This document shows, one piece after another, positions 34,125-42,909 of a DNA stretch of 64,000 nt. Position 1 is the stretch's first letter. Each line of letters opens with the position of its first letter. The notes below the pieces were generated by a model, which was given only the letters and a program-made list of their open reading frames with translations, was not told the DNA's origin and made no database searches. Origin of the DNA: Azospirillum cavernae (GTDB taxonomy: Bacteria; Pseudomonadota; Alphaproteobacteria; Azospirillales; Azospirillaceae); NCBI RefSeq assembly GCF_003590795.1, contig NZ_QYUL01000001.1, positions 327,001-391,000 of the forward strand. Reading direction: 5' to 3'. The position numbers were made by a program, and so were the translations under genes.

Positions 34125-35021
34125 ATGGTGAATCGAGTGTTCCGCACCGCTCTTCTGTCGATGGCCGTTTGCGGCGTCGCGCTGACCGCGCACGCGCAGA
34201 CCGCCGCCCCGACCCCCGCCGCCGACCCGGTCGTCGCGCGCGTGAATGGTGAGGAACTGCACCGCTCCGACGTTACCCGGATGGTCGCGCAACTGCCGCC
34301 CCAGGTGCAGCAGATGCCCATCGAGATGATCTATCCGGCGGTCATCGACCAGCTCGTCAGCGGCAAGCTGGTGGCGTCGGCGGGCTACAAGGCCAAGCTG
34401 GCCGACAGCGCCGAGGTCAAGGACGAGGTCAAGCGCGCCGAGGAGCGCGCCGTGCAGCGCGCCTTCATCCAGAAGGAAATGAAGTCCCGCATCACGCCCA
34501 AGGCGCTGGACGAGGCCTATCAGGCCTATCTGAAGCAGAACCCGCCGCAGGACGAGGTCAAGGCCGCCCACATTCTGGTCGAAAAGGAAGACGAGGCCAA
34601 GGCCATCATCGCCGAACTGGCCAAGGGCGGCGATTTCGCCAAGCTGGCCAAGGAAAAGTCGAAAGATTCGGTGGCGGCCCAGCAGGGCGGCGATCTGGGT
34701 TACTTCACCAAGGACGCGATGGTCGAGCCGTTCGCCGTCGCCGCTTTCGCCATGGCGAAGGGCGAGGTGAGCAAGGAGCCGGTCAAGACCCAGTTCGGCT
34801 TCCACATCATCAAGGTCGAAGACAAGCGCACCCAGCCCGCTCCGACGCTGGACGAGGTCAAGCCGCAGCTTGAACAGACCCTGTCGAAGGATCTCGTGAC
34901 CGCCCTGGTGGACGAGCTGCGCGGCGCCGCCAAGGTCGAGACCTTCCAGATGGACGGTTCGCCGATGCCCAAGGAAGATCCCGCCGCCGCCCCGAAGGCG
35001 GACGAGCCGAAGAAGCCGTAA
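34125..35021 (+). CDS. PpiC/parvulin-type peptidyl-prolyl isomerase
   Basis: A 298-aa periplasmic foldase. The signal peptide ends in LTAHAQ. A SurA/PrsA-like N-terminal helical region precedes the parvulin domain (VKAAHILVEKEDEAKAIIAELAKGGDFAKLAKEKSKDSVAAQQGGDLGYF, FGFHIIKVED). The C-terminal tail is Lys/Pro/Asp-rich. It lies divergent from secA and upstream of argJ, a conserved order. It likely assists folding of exported proteins. Confidence 0.9.
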   Translation: MVNRVFRTALLSMAVCGVALTAHAQTAAPTPAADPVVARVNGEELHRSDVTRMVAQLPPQVQQMPIEMIYPAVIDQLVSGKLVASAGYKAKLADSAEVKDEVKRAEERAVQRAFIQKEMKSRITPKALDEAYQAYLKQNPPQDEVKAAHILVEKEDEAKAIIAELAKGGDFAKLAKEKSKDSVAAQQGGDLGYFTKDAMVEPFAVAAFAMAKGEVSKEPVKTQFGFHIIKVEDKRTQPAPTLDEVKPQLEQTLSKDLVTALVDELRGAAKVETFQMDGSPMPKEDPAAAPKADEPKKP

Positions 35022-35053
35022 GCCTGCCGATCGGAAAGCGGTCGCGGCGACGG

Positions 35054-35155
35054 CCCCCTCCCTAACCCTCCCCCGCTCACGCGGGAGAGGGGATGGGCGT
35101 CGCTGATCCGCAAGGCCCCCTCTCCCGCGTCAGCGGGGGAGGGTTGGGGTGGGGG
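35054..35155. repeat. Inverted pair of palindromic GCGGGAGAGGGG elements
   Basis: The 39-nt element at 35054-35092 recurs in inverted orientation at 35116-35155 with few changes. Each copy is itself palindromic (CCCTCCCCCGC / GCGGGAGAGGGG). They belong to the family at 1345-1515 and 4754-4778. Together they could fold into a large cruciform between the foldase gene and argJ. Confidence 0.8.
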
Positions 35156-35214
35156 CAAAACCCCGCTCCGCGTTCGCGCTACACAAAACCCACCCCCCGC
35201 ACGGGAATTCCCCC

Positions 35215-36453
35215 ATGGCCACGACGCTCTCTCCCTTGGCTCCCGCCAGCTTTCCGACGCTGCCCCCCATCGCGGGCGTGCGCATCGCCACGGCGAACAG
35301 CGGCATCCGATACAAGGGCCGCGACGATCTGCTGCTGGCCGTGCTGGATCCCGACACCGCCGTGGCCGGGGTGCTGACCCGCTCGTTGACCTGTTCCGCT
35401 CCGGTGATCTGGTGCCGCGACAGCCTGCCCAAGGGGTCGGCCCGCGCCGTCGTGGTCAACGCGGGCAACGCCAACGCCTTCACCGGCAAGGCGGGCGACG
35501 CCACCGTTCAGGCGACCGTCCAGGCCGCCGCCGCCATCGCGGATTGCGCGCCCGACGAGGTGTACATCGCGTCGACCGGCGTGATCGGCATCCCGCTGGC
35601 CGCCGACGCCATCGGCAAATCCCTGCCCGCCATGGTCCCGACGCTCGCGGCGGATTCGGCGGCGTGGGAAAAGGCCGCCCGCGCCATCATGACCACCGAC
35701 ACCTTCCCCAAGGGCGCCGTCCGCAGCGTCACCATCGGCGGCACGCCGGTGACGATCGCCGGTTTCGCCAAGGGGTCGGGGATGATCGCCCCGGACATGG
35801 CGACGATGCTGGGCTTCGTCTTCACCGACGCCGCCATCGCGTCCAGCGCCTTGCAGGACATGCTGTCGGAATTCACCGAGCGCACCTTCAACGCCATCAC
35901 GGTGGACGGCGACACCTCGACCAGCGACACGCTGCTGCTGTTCGCCACCGGCAAGGCGGGCAACGCCCCGGTGTCCAGCGCCGCCGCCGCCGAACTGGCC
36001 GATTTCCGCGCCGCCCTGGAAGATTTGCTGCTTGATCTGGCCTTGCAGATCGTTCGCGACGGCGAAGGCGCCACCAAATTCGTCGCCATCACGGTGGACG
36101 GGGCCGACAGCGACGCGGCGGCCAAGCGCATCGCGCTGACCGTCGCCAACTCCCCCCTGGTCAAGACCGCCGTCGCCGGCGAGGACGCCAATTGGGGCCG
36201 CATCGTCGCCGCCATCGGGCGGGCGGGCGAGCGCGCCGACCGCGATCTCATCAAGATCACCGTCGGCGGCACGCTGATCTGCGCCGAAGGGATGGAAGTC
36301 CCCGGCTATGACGAAACCCCGGTCGCCGCCCACATGAAGGGCAAGGAGATCGACGTCCACATCGACCTTGGGCTTGGTCGCGGCACCGCCAAGGTGTGGA
36401 CCTGCGATCTGACCCACGGCTACATCGACATCAACGGCAGCTACCGGAGCTGA
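35215..36453 (+). CDS. argJ: Bifunctional glutamate N-acetyltransferase / amino-acid acetyltransferase
   Basis: Recycles the acetyl group from N-acetylornithine to glutamate in the cyclic arginine pathway. The 412-aa precursor cleaves itself between Ala196 and Thr197 in KGSGMIAPDMATMLGF; Thr197 becomes the nucleophile. AVVVNAGNANAFTGKAG and EDANWGRIVAAIGRAG are further family motifs. The ATG at 35215 opens a normal ArgJ N-terminus. It is followed by the GNAT and Nudix genes with short gaps. Confidence 0.97.
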   Translation: MATTLSPLAPASFPTLPPIAGVRIATANSGIRYKGRDDLLLAVLDPDTAVAGVLTRSLTCSAPVIWCRDSLPKGSARAVVVNAGNANAFTGKAGDATVQATVQAAAAIADCAPDEVYIASTGVIGIPLAADAIGKSLPAMVPTLAADSAAWEKAARAIMTTDTFPKGAVRSVTIGGTPVTIAGFAKGSGMIAPDMATMLGFVFTDAAIASSALQDMLSEFTERTFNAITVDGDTSTSDTLLLFATGKAGNAPVSSAAAAELADFRAALEDLLLDLALQIVRDGEGATKFVAITVDGADSDAAAKRIALTVANSPLVKTAVAGEDANWGRIVAAIGRAGERADRDLIKITVGGTLICAEGMEVPGYDETPVAAHMKGKEIDVHIDLGLGRGTAKVWTCDLTHGYIDINGSYRS

Positions 36454-36462
36454 CGCGCGCCG

Positions 36463-37059
36463 ATGGCCGCGTTTGGGGGCGCAATGGGGTTGCCGGAGCG
36501 GGTGGACGCGCGGAACCTCCGTCTGCGCCCCTTCCGGTTGACGGACGTTCCGCAGCTCGTGCCGTTGATCGGGGACCGCAGGGTGTCGCGCTGGCTGCCT
36601 CGCGCGCCCCATCCCTACACCGACGCGGACGGGCGGGCGTGGGTTGAGTGGTCCAGCCGCCAGCGTCAAGCGGGCGAGGCGTTGGAGCTTCTGGCGGAGC
36701 GGCGCGGCGACGGTACGGTGATCGGCGGCGCCGGATTGCGCCTGGACGCGGATGGGCGGACGGGAGCCGAACTCGGCTATTGGGTCGGCCTGCCGCACCA
36801 GCGTTTCGGCTATGGGCGCGACATGGCGCAGGGAATGCTGTCCGCCGCGTTCGACCGCCTGGGCTTGTCCGTCGTATGGGCTGAGGTGGATCCGGCCAAC
36901 CATCCGTCCCAAAGGCTTGTGACCGCGCTCGGCTTTGAACCCTCGCCTTCGTCCGTTTCCGCTTCTGCGGCGCATGGAAGCGCGGCGGAGGGAGACGGCG
37001 CGGATCGTTTCGTGATGACCGCCGCGCGTTGGCGGAGCTTGCAAGGAGAGCGCGCGTGA
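36463..37059 (+). CDS. GNAT family N-acetyltransferase
   Basis: A 198-aa acetyltransferase of the RimJ/RimL type: LRLRPFRLTDVPQLVPLIGD at the start, AELGYWVGLPHQRFGYGRDMAQGML for acetyl-CoA binding, and VDPANHPSQRLVTALGFE near the end. Substrate unknown. The start is 9 nt after the argJ stop, and the end overlaps the Nudix start by 4 nt, giving an argJ-GNAT-mutT operon. Confidence 0.88.
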   Translation: MAAFGGAMGLPERVDARNLRLRPFRLTDVPQLVPLIGDRRVSRWLPRAPHPYTDADGRAWVEWSSRQRQAGEALELLAERRGDGTVIGGAGLRLDADGRTGAELGYWVGLPHQRFGYGRDMAQGMLSAAFDRLGLSVVWAEVDPANHPSQRLVTALGFEPSPSSVSASAAHGSAAEGDGADRFVMTAARWRSLQGERA

Positions 37060-37499
37060 CCGCCTGTTTCGATCCCACCTCCACCCCGCCGCGCGGCAGC
37101 CTGCCGACCTTGTTCGTCGTCGCGGTGGCCCTGGTGGACGCTGATGGCCGCGTGCTGCTGGCCCAACGCCCGCCCGGCAAGTCGCTGGCGGGGCTGTGGG
37201 AATTTCCCGGCGGCAAGGTGGACGCGGGGGAAACCCCGGAAGCCGCCCTGGTGCGCGAGCTGAAGGAGGAGTTGGGGATCGACACGGCGGCGAGCTGTCT
37301 GGCCCCCTTCACCTTCGCCTCGCACAGTTACGAGAGCTTTCACCTGCTGATGCCGCTCTATGTCTGCCGGGTGTGGGAGGGCGACGTCGTCGCGCAGGAG
37401 GGGCAGCGTCTGGCCTGGGTCCGTCCCAACCGCATGGGCGATTACCCGATGCCGCCCGCCGACGTGCCGCTGGTCGCCATGCTGCGGGATCTTCTGTAG
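37056..37499 (+). CDS. mutT: MutT-type Nudix hydrolase (8-oxo-dGTP diphosphatase)
   Basis: A 147-aa Nudix protein. The box GGKVDAGETPEAALVRELKEELGI is intact (GX5EX7REUXEEXGU). The flanks VVAVALVDADGRVLLAQRPPGKSLAGLWEFPGG and the C-terminal WVRPNRMGDYPMPPADVPLV match MutT, which cleans oxidised guanine nucleotides from the pool. The GTG at 37056 overlaps the preceding stop (GTGA) and follows AAGGAG. Confidence 0.9.
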   Translation: MTACFDPTSTPPRGSLPTLFVVAVALVDADGRVLLAQRPPGKSLAGLWEFPGGKVDAGETPEAALVRELKEELGIDTAASCLAPFTFASHSYESFHLLMPLYVCRVWEGDVVAQEGQRLAWVRPNRMGDYPMPPADVPLVAMLRDLL

Positions 37500-37507
37500 A
37501 CCTTGCG

Positions 37508-37536
37508 TTGAAAAAGGACGGCGACGGCGCTATAGT
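37508..37536 (+). promoter_or_regulatory. Strong sigma-70 promoter
   Basis: TTGAAA (37508-37513), a 17-nt spacer and TATAGT (37531-37536) lie just after the mutT stop. This is the best promoter match in the window and has no conventional gene within 300 nt downstream. Confidence 0.65.
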
Positions 37537-37542
37537 GATGGG

Positions 37543-37672
37543 AGGAGGCCGATGGGTGTTCCTGCACCCACCGGCCCGCTCCTGATGCTTAGCGGCGGGT
37601 CACGCGGATTTCGATCCGCCAACGCCGCCACTGGAGCACCAGGGAGAAGGGCATCTTCTTCATGCCTTTTTT
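37543..37672 (+). ncRNA. Candidate small RNA
   Basis: About 130 nt run from the promoter at 37508-37536 to a short hairpin GGCAT-CTTCTTC-ATGCC (37650-37666) followed by TTTTTT. Inside are the hairpins GGGTG/CACCC and GGCGG...CCGCC and a 5' GGAGGAGG. A 43-codon frame begins at 37552, close behind GGAGGAGG, so a small peptide is an alternative. No match to a named family is claimed. Confidence 0.45.
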
Positions 37673-37679
37673 CCTCCTT

Positions 37680-37717
37680 CTGAAACGGCGGATGGACCAC
37701 CCATCCGCCGCTTTCAG
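37680..37717 (+). terminator. Second hairpin downstream of the candidate small RNA
   Basis: CTGAAA and GGCGGATGG pair with CCATCCGCC and TTTCAG around an ACCA-type loop, then TTT. It backs up the hairpin at 37650-37672 and would block read-through toward recQ. Confidence 0.6.
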
Positions 37718-37846
37718 TTTACACGGCAGGAAAGAAAAACTCCCCTATCTCCACACGCATGTGTGGAGTTGACAGCGGGCCGCCGCGCGGTCCGCTCGCC
37801 CGAGTCGTGATTGCGGCTTTGCCGTTGGGGCAATCTGTGCGACATC

Positions 37847-39811
37847 ATGGGGCCTGATCCGAAGGCCGGGTTCCGGCCCCCACTTTTGAACCGCATCGGC
37901 GTGGATTCGTTGTTTTCCTTTTCTGGTCGCGACTCCGGCGCGAGTCCCGGCGACGACCCTGACGCGGCGCTCAATGCGCTGCGCACGGTTTTCGGCTACG
38001 CCTCCTTCCGGGGGCAGCAGGCCGACATCATCGATCATGTCGTGCGCGGCGGCGACGCGCTGGTGCTGATGCCGACCGGCGGCGGCAAATCGCTGTGCTA
38101 CCAAATCCCGGCGCTGGTGCGCGACGGCGTGACCGTGGTCGTCTCGCCGCTGATCGCCCTGATGCGCGACCAGGTCACGGCGATGCGCGAGTTGGGCGTG
38201 CGCGCCGCCTTCCTCAACTCCTCCCTGGGCGCGGCGGAAGCGCGCGAGGTCGAACGCGACATGGCGCGCGGCGACATCGACCTTGTCTATGTCGCCCCGG
38301 AACGGCTGGTGACGCCGCGTTTCCTGGAGTTGCTCGACCGCACCAAGCTGGCGCTGTTCGCGCTGGACGAGGCGCATTGCGTGTCGCAATGGGGGCATGA
38401 TTTCCGCCCGGAATATCTGCAACTGTCGATCCTGCACGAACGCCACCCGGATGTGCCGCGCATCGCGCTGACCGCCACCGCTGATGTGCAGACCCGCAAC
38501 GAGATCAAGGAAAAGCTGGGGCTGACGGAGGCGCGGGTCTTCCTGTCCAGCTTCGACCGCCCCAACATCACCTACCGCGTCGTGCCGAAGAAGAGCGAGC
38601 GTCAGCAGATGCTGGCCTTCCTCAACGAGAATCACGGTGAGGACGCGGGCATCGTCTATTGCATGTCGCGCGCGAAGGTCGAGGACACGGCGGCCTGGCT
38701 GAACGCCCAGGGGCGCGAGGCGCTGCCCTACCACGCCGGTCTTCCCGCCTCCGTGCGCGAAGCCAACCAGGACCGCTTCATCAAAAGCGAGGGCATCGTC
38801 ATGGTGGCGACGGTGGCCTTCGGCATGGGCATCGACAAGCCGAACGTCCGTTTCGTCTGCCACCTCGACCCGCCGAAAAGCCTGGAGGCCTATTACCAGG
38901 AAACCGGGCGCGCCGGGCGCGACGGCCTGCCCGCCAACGCCTGGATGTCCTACGGCATGGCCGACGTGGTCATGCTGCGCCAGATGCTGGAGCAGTCGGA
39001 GGCGGGCGACAGCCACCGCCGGGTGGAGCGCGGCAAGCTGGAGGCGCTGCTCGGTTATTGCGAGACGTCGGGCTGCCGTCGTCAGGTCTTGCTGAATTAT
39101 TTCAACGAGACGATGGCCGAGCCTTGCGGCAATTGCGACACCTGCCTGGACCCGGTGGCGAGTTGGGACGGCACCATCGCCGCGCAAAAGGCGCTGTCGG
39201 CGGTCTACCGCACCGGCCAGCGCTATGGCGCCGGGCATCTGATCGACGTGCTGTTGGGAAACGCGACCGAAAAGGTGATCCAGCAGGCGCATGACGCGCT
39301 GAAAACCTTCGGCGTCGGCAAGGATCTGGCGAAGACCGAATGGCAATCGGTGTACCGCCAGTTGGTGGCCAACGGCTTCCTGACCGTCGATCTGGAAGGC
39401 TATGGCGGTTTCCGCCTGACCGACGCCGGGGTGGCGGTCATCAAGGGGCAACGGTCGGTCAGTCTGCGCAAGGATCCGGTTCAGGAGCGCCGTCGCGGCG
39501 TCCACGACGCCTTGCGCCGCCAAACCGGACGGGGCGGGGCGGGAAGTGGTGGTTCGTCGTCGAGCGGAACCCGCACCAGCCTGTCGGCGGCGGACGACGC
39601 CCTGTGGCACGCCCTGCGCGATTGCCGCACCGGGCTGGCCAAGGAGCAGGGGGTGCCGCCCTACGTCATTTTTCACGACAGCACCCTGTTGGAGATGGTC
39701 CATCAACGCCCGCTGACGCCCGACGCCTTCGCCCGCCTGCCCGGCGTGGGCAGCCGCAAGCTGGAACGCTACGCCGCCGCCTTTCTGGACGTGATTCACG
39801 AGCATGGCTGA
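37847..39811 (+). CDS. recQ: ATP-dependent DNA helicase RecQ
   Basis: A ~654-aa 3'-5' helicase of recombination and fork repair. Motif I is [17 protein letters not shown], motif II is [20 protein letters not shown], and motif VI is [12 protein letters not shown]. The RecQ C-terminal zinc cysteines are in CETSGCRR and CGNCDTC, followed by a winged helix and an HRDC domain ([27 protein letters not shown]). The ATG at 37847 is used; an earlier in-frame codon exists at 37811. Confidence 0.97.
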   Translation: MGPDPKAGFRPPLLNRIGVDSLFSFSGRDSGASPGDDPDAALNALRTVFGYASFRGQQADIIDHVVRGGDALVLMPTGGGKSLCYQIPALVRDGVTVVVSPLIALMRDQVTAMRELGVRAAFLNSSLGAAEAREVERDMARGDIDLVYVAPERLVTPRFLELLDRTKLALFALDEAHCVSQWGHDFRPEYLQLSILHERHPDVPRIALTATADVQTRNEIKEKLGLTEARVFLSSFDRPNITYRVVPKKSERQQMLAFLNENHGEDAGIVYCMSRAKVEDTAAWLNAQGREALPYHAGLPASVREANQDRFIKSEGIVMVATVAFGMGIDKPNVRFVCHLDPPKSLEAYYQETGRAGRDGLPANAWMSYGMADVVMLRQMLEQSEAGDSHRRVERGKLEALLGYCETSGCRRQVLLNYFNETMAEPCGNCDTCLDPVASWDGTIAAQKALSAVYRTGQRYGAGHLIDVLLGNATEKVIQQAHDALKTFGVGKDLAKTEWQSVYRQLVANGFLTVDLEGYGGFRLTDAGVAVIKGQRSVSLRKDPVQERRRGVHDALRRQTGRGGAGSGGSSSSGTRTSLSAADDALWHALRDCRTGLAKEQGVPPYVIFHDSTLLEMVHQRPLTPDAFARLPGVGSRKLERYAAAFLDVIHEHG

Positions 39812-39893
39812 GGCCGACCAGGGGCGTGATTTTTTTTGAAATTGTTCGCTTGCATCCGTCCGATCACGCCGCTATGTTCCCCGCCACAACGAC

Positions 39894-39968
<75 letters not shown>

Positions 39969-39972
39969 CTCT

Positions 39973-40006
39973 AAGGCCCTGAAACGTAATGCGTTTCGGG
40001 GCCTTT
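39973..40006 (+). terminator. tRNA-Thr terminator
   Basis: AAGGCCC-T-GAAACG pairs with CGTTTC-G-GGGCCTT around TAATG, followed by TTT. It lies 4 nt after the tRNA. Confidence 0.75.
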
Positions 40007-40100
40007 CCATGTCTGGCTTCCGCCATTTTTCCCACCGCCGAAAATGGCGATTTCCCACTTGGCGTTTGGCGGGCGTGCGGTGGGGTGAAAATAGGCCCCG

Positions 40101-41162
40101 TCATGAACGCGGTTTCCGGCCGGTCTGGCGTTTGTTTTGCGCCGCCGTGGCCATGCGTTCATCGGGCCGAACATACACCGCCACGACGCCTCTCGACCTG
40201 TGACCCGTCACCGAGCGGATTTCATCGTCGGTCGCCCCCGCCGCGCCCAGCTCCGTCGCCGCCGTCCGCCGCAGGTCGCGGAATTGCAAATCCGAAGGCA
40301 GCTTGGCGATCGCCCGGATCCGGGCGAACTCATGGCCGAAGTGAAATTGCTGATAAGGCCGTCCGGTGGCCTCGCTCACGATGATCTGGACAGCCTGCCG
40401 TTTCATCGCCGCCAACCGCGCCTGCATGTCGGGCATCACCGGCACCCGCAACGCGTGCTTGGTCTTGTTCTGAACGATGGTGAACGCCGCGCCGTCATAG
40501 TCGTTCCACGTCAGCGCCAGGATGTCGCCCTGCCGCTGGCCGATGTCGAGCGCCAACCGGACGGCGAGCGCCAGCGACTCCCGCTTCTCCGCCGCCGCCG
40601 CCGCGCAAAACGCCTCGACCTGTTCAGGCGTCCAGATCTGGGTTCGGGCGGCGACGCCGGTCAGTCGCATCCCATCCGCCGGTGAAACGTCGATCATCCC
40701 CCGGTCACAGGCATGCCCCAGCAGAATGCGCCAGACGCGCATCATGGCGTTCGCCGTCGCCAGCCCGGATTTCGTCTGCACCACCTCATAGCCCGTGACC
40801 AGCCACGCGCGCGTGATCGTGGACACGATCTTCGACGCCGCGACCTTCTCGATCCGGCGCAGCAGCAGCCGGTAATCCTGCTTGGTCTTCGGGGCCAGCT
40901 TGGCGAATTGCGGCGACGCCTCATACTTGCCGATCAACGCGGCCACGCTGCCGGGGATGATCGAGGGCGGCAGCCCGGCGCGCCGCGCCCGCTCGTTCTC
41001 GACCTGGGCGTTCAAATCGCGCGCGCGGGTGATCGCCTTGTCGGTGTCGTCGCCCAGCGCCTCATCGCAAAAGCCCAACGCCTTCACCGCCGCCGTGGTG
41101 CGCCAGTACCAGCGCCCGGCCACCCGCTTCATGCGCGGGACGTTCAATTCCACCCTGCCCAT
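40101..41162 (-). CDS. Tyrosine-type phage integrase
   Basis: A 353-aa site-specific recombinase. The N-terminal DNA-binding region precedes a SAM-like core domain (LAPKTKQDYRLLLRRIE). In the catalytic domain, box I Arg is in ALDIGQRQGDILAL, box II reads FRDLRRTAATELG, and GHRSRGVVAVYV holds the His and the nucleophilic Tyr. The first His of the usual HxxR box II is Arg here, an uncommon but known type of substitution. It faces the tRNA-Thr and overlaps the AlpA-like gene by 19 nt, the normal int-xis layout. Confidence 0.93.
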   Translation of the reverse strand: MGRVELNVPRMKRVAGRWYWRTTAAVKALGFCDEALGDDTDKAITRARDLNAQVENERARRAGLPPSIIPGSVAALIGKYEASPQFAKLAPKTKQDYRLLLRRIEKVAASKIVSTITRAWLVTGYEVVQTKSGLATANAMMRVWRILLGHACDRGMIDVSPADGMRLTGVAARTQIWTPEQVEAFCAAAAAEKRESLALAVRLALDIGQRQGDILALTWNDYDGAAFTIVQNKTKHALRVPVMPDMQARLAAMKRQAVQIIVSEATGRPYQQFHFGHEFARIRAIAKLPSDLQFRDLRRTAATELGAAGATDDEIRSVTGHRSRGVVAVYVRPDERMATAAQNKRQTGRKPRS

Positions 41163-41443
41163 TCCGAAGCGCCGCCCGTCCGGTTGTCCGCGATGGAGTC
41201 TTGCTGGAGTCCGCTGCGTTCGTCCTGCCGTTTGTCAAGCAAGAGCCGATCCCACAGCAGGCGCCCGGCGCGGGCGGACAAGACGGCGCCCCGACGTTCG
41301 GGCGGCGGCCAATGGCCGTCGGCGACTTCCCGGTCGAATTGGCCGGGCGACACGCCGACATAGCGCGCGGCTTGGTCGCGGCTGAGCAGGCGCGGCCAAT
41401 AGGGCAACCCGGCGAGGTCGGACACTTTGGCGATCACGATCAA
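41144..41443 (-). CDS. AlpA/excisionase-like DNA-binding protein
   Basis: A 99-aa protein whose core LPYWPRLLSRDQAARYVGVSPGQFDREVADGHWPPPERRG is a MerR/AlpA-type helix-turn-helix as found in recombination directionality factors. It immediately precedes the integrase on the same strand. Probably directs excision or activates the integrase promoter. Confidence 0.75.
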   Translation of the reverse strand: MIVIAKVSDLAGLPYWPRLLSRDQAARYVGVSPGQFDREVADGHWPPPERRGAVLSARAGRLLWDRLLLDKRQDERSGLQQDSIADNRTGGASEWAGWN

Positions 41444-41476
41444 CCTTCCTGACGCGCCACGTCGGCGCCGTGCTGG

Positions 41477-41977
41477 TCATGCATGATTGAGGGCGGCGGT
41501 TCGGCTTGGCGCGGACGATGACGGATCCAAGGAGACCGCGCCGCCTGGAATCGGCGCCGCGCCCGTCCCATGGCGGCGTGGCGGTGGTTCCAATTGGGCC
41601 AGGACCGGGGCAGGGGCCGTGTAGGTTTGCAAAAACAGGCGGACCAGCGCCGTCAACGGCTGTTCACGGGCGTAGGACCGCTCATGAATCGCGCTGATGA
41701 GCACGTCTCGGTTTGCGTAGCCCTCGACCTCGGCGATGTGGTCGAGCAGCAGCCACGACGTGACGTCCAACCGCATGGACGTTCGGTGCGCGGTCCAGCG
41801 GTTGGCGATCACCACATTGTACGCGACCAGCGGCGTTGAGCCGCCCTTCGGCAGAGCTGGCGCCATGTGGCGCAGCGTGCGTTCCATCTTGCCCGACAGG
41901 ACGCCAAGGGATCGGTCCATCGGCACGTTTTGCGGCCCGTCCCGGCGCGGCAAGGGGGCCTTGATTGCGCCCTTCAT
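41477..41977 (-). CDS. Ribbon-helix-helix regulator of the island
   Basis: A 166-aa protein with the RHH_4-like core NVVIANRWTAHRTSMRLDVTSWLLLDHIAEVEGYANRDVLISAIHE and a Pro/Ala-rich C-terminus. The HRTSMRL strand matches the chromosomal protein encoded at 19858. The ATG at 41977 follows GGGGAG at 7-nt spacing. It heads the minus-strand unit RHH-alpA-int and has two operator-like palindromes upstream, so it probably belongs to the element's integration control. Confidence 0.7.
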   Translation of the reverse strand: MKGAIKAPLPRRDGPQNVPMDRSLGVLSGKMERTLRHMAPALPKGGSTPLVAYNVVIANRWTAHRTSMRLDVTSWLLLDHIAEVEGYANRDVLISAIHERSYAREQPLTALVRLFLQTYTAPAPVLAQLEPPPRRHGTGAAPIPGGAVSLDPSSSAPSRTAALNHA

Positions 41978-42046
41978 CGGCTGACTCCCCGAAAAATCTT
42001 GATCCAAGGGCGCTGGCGTTCCCGGCCTGCCCTGTATTAGGATGCG

Positions 42047-42090
42047 CGGTATATCGTGAGTTCGTCAATCAAAAATTCAACGGTATACCG
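42047..42090. promoter_or_regulatory. Two CGGTATAYCG operator sites upstream of the RHH-alpA-int unit
   Basis: CGGTATATCG (42047-42056) and the perfect palindrome CGGTATACCG (42081-42090) are 34 bp apart, centre to centre. An identical palindrome lies at the repressor/Cro switch (42884-42893), suggesting shared control by the element's repressor. Confidence 0.6.
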
Positions 42091-42286
42091 CGTTTTCTGA
42101 TGCGCTGATTTGCCCCCGCTCTGACCGGGCGAGGGCGGCGGCGAGCCGCTTTCAGAGGCAACTGTTGGAGAATGTCCGCAACAGGGCGCAACTTTTCCGT
42201 TTGTGCGCAAACCATGCCGGGTCGGGGCGCGCCCTGTGGTCAGCCGCGCGCCTGCCCGACAGCCGGGGCTGACCCCCGGCGGGGCG

Positions 42287-42520
42287 ATGAATCAATGGGG
42301 GATGGCGGTGTCAGACACGCCGAAGAACGAGCAGTCGAGTTCCCTGTCATACCGGCGCGCGCGTGAGGATCGCGCCGTCGAACTGGTGACGTTGCTGTGC
42401 CGCCGCGAGGGGGCGGACAAGATCCTGCCGCTGATCGACCGCTGGATTAGGATGCGTCGGAGTCGCGCGGCCCGCTGCGCCGCTCAAGGAGCCGAATCAG
42501 GCCATCGACGTCCTCGATAG
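42287..42520 (+). CDS. Small hypothetical protein
   Basis: A 77-aa frame: MNQWGMAVSDTPKNEQSSS, then a charged helical stretch (YRRAREDRAVELVTLLCRREGADKILPLIDRWI) and an Arg-rich tail. The tail overlaps the 3' end of the convergent repressor gene, so the true product may be shorter or the frame not coding. No family recognised. Confidence 0.35.
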   Translation: MNQWGMAVSDTPKNEQSSSLSYRRAREDRAVELVTLLCRREGADKILPLIDRWIRMRRSRAARCAAQGAESGHRRPR

Positions 42521-42791
42521 TCCAGGACCGGAAGGTGTTCCGGATCTTGACCTGGACTTCCCAGTCCGGATCGCCATGGGCCAGCAGCTCCGCCAGAGTC
42601 ATCCCGGCGCCTTCCGCAAGCTTGGTCAAGGTGTCGATCGTGCTGTTCGATCCCTTGAAGGCGTCCAGAACCGTTGTGGTCGGGATCTTCGCCAATCCCG
42701 CCCAATGGTTCTTGGACCGCAGACGCTCTTTCCGCGTCAGCAGGACACGATTGAGCGCTGCGGCGATGTCGGTCTTGGGCGGCGTTTCCAT
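42447..42791 (-). CDS. XRE-like repressor of the element
   Basis: A 114-aa protein starting METPPKTDIAAALNRVLLTRKERL. Its helix-turn-helix is HWAGLAKIPTTTVLDAFKGSNSTIDTLTKLAEGAGMTLAELL. It is divergent from the Cro-like gene at 42910, with a palindromic operator between them, the arrangement of a lysogeny switch. The Met at 42791 is preferred; the frame upstream is non-homologous. Confidence 0.7.
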   Translation of the reverse strand: METPPKTDIAAALNRVLLTRKERLRSKNHWAGLAKIPTTTVLDAFKGSNSTIDTLTKLAEGAGMTLAELLAHGDPDWEVQVKIRNTFRSWTIEDVDGLIRLLERRSGPRDSDAS

Positions 42792-42873
42792 GGCGGCATT
42801 ATGCGGACCCGGCGCAAAAGCGCGAGAACGCTGTACCGATGATTCAAATTGCTCTAACACCGAAAACACCCCC

Positions 42874-42902
42874 TTGACATTCACGGTATACCGATGGATT
42901 TT
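42874..42902 (+). promoter_or_regulatory. Cro-side promoter with CGGTATACCG operator
   Basis: TTGACA (42874-42879) is followed at 17 nt by GATTTT (42897-42902). The perfect palindrome CGGTATACCG (42884-42893) fills the spacer, so a bound repressor would block polymerase. Same site as at 42081-42090. Confidence 0.6.
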
Positions 42903-42909
42903 GGTGGTC

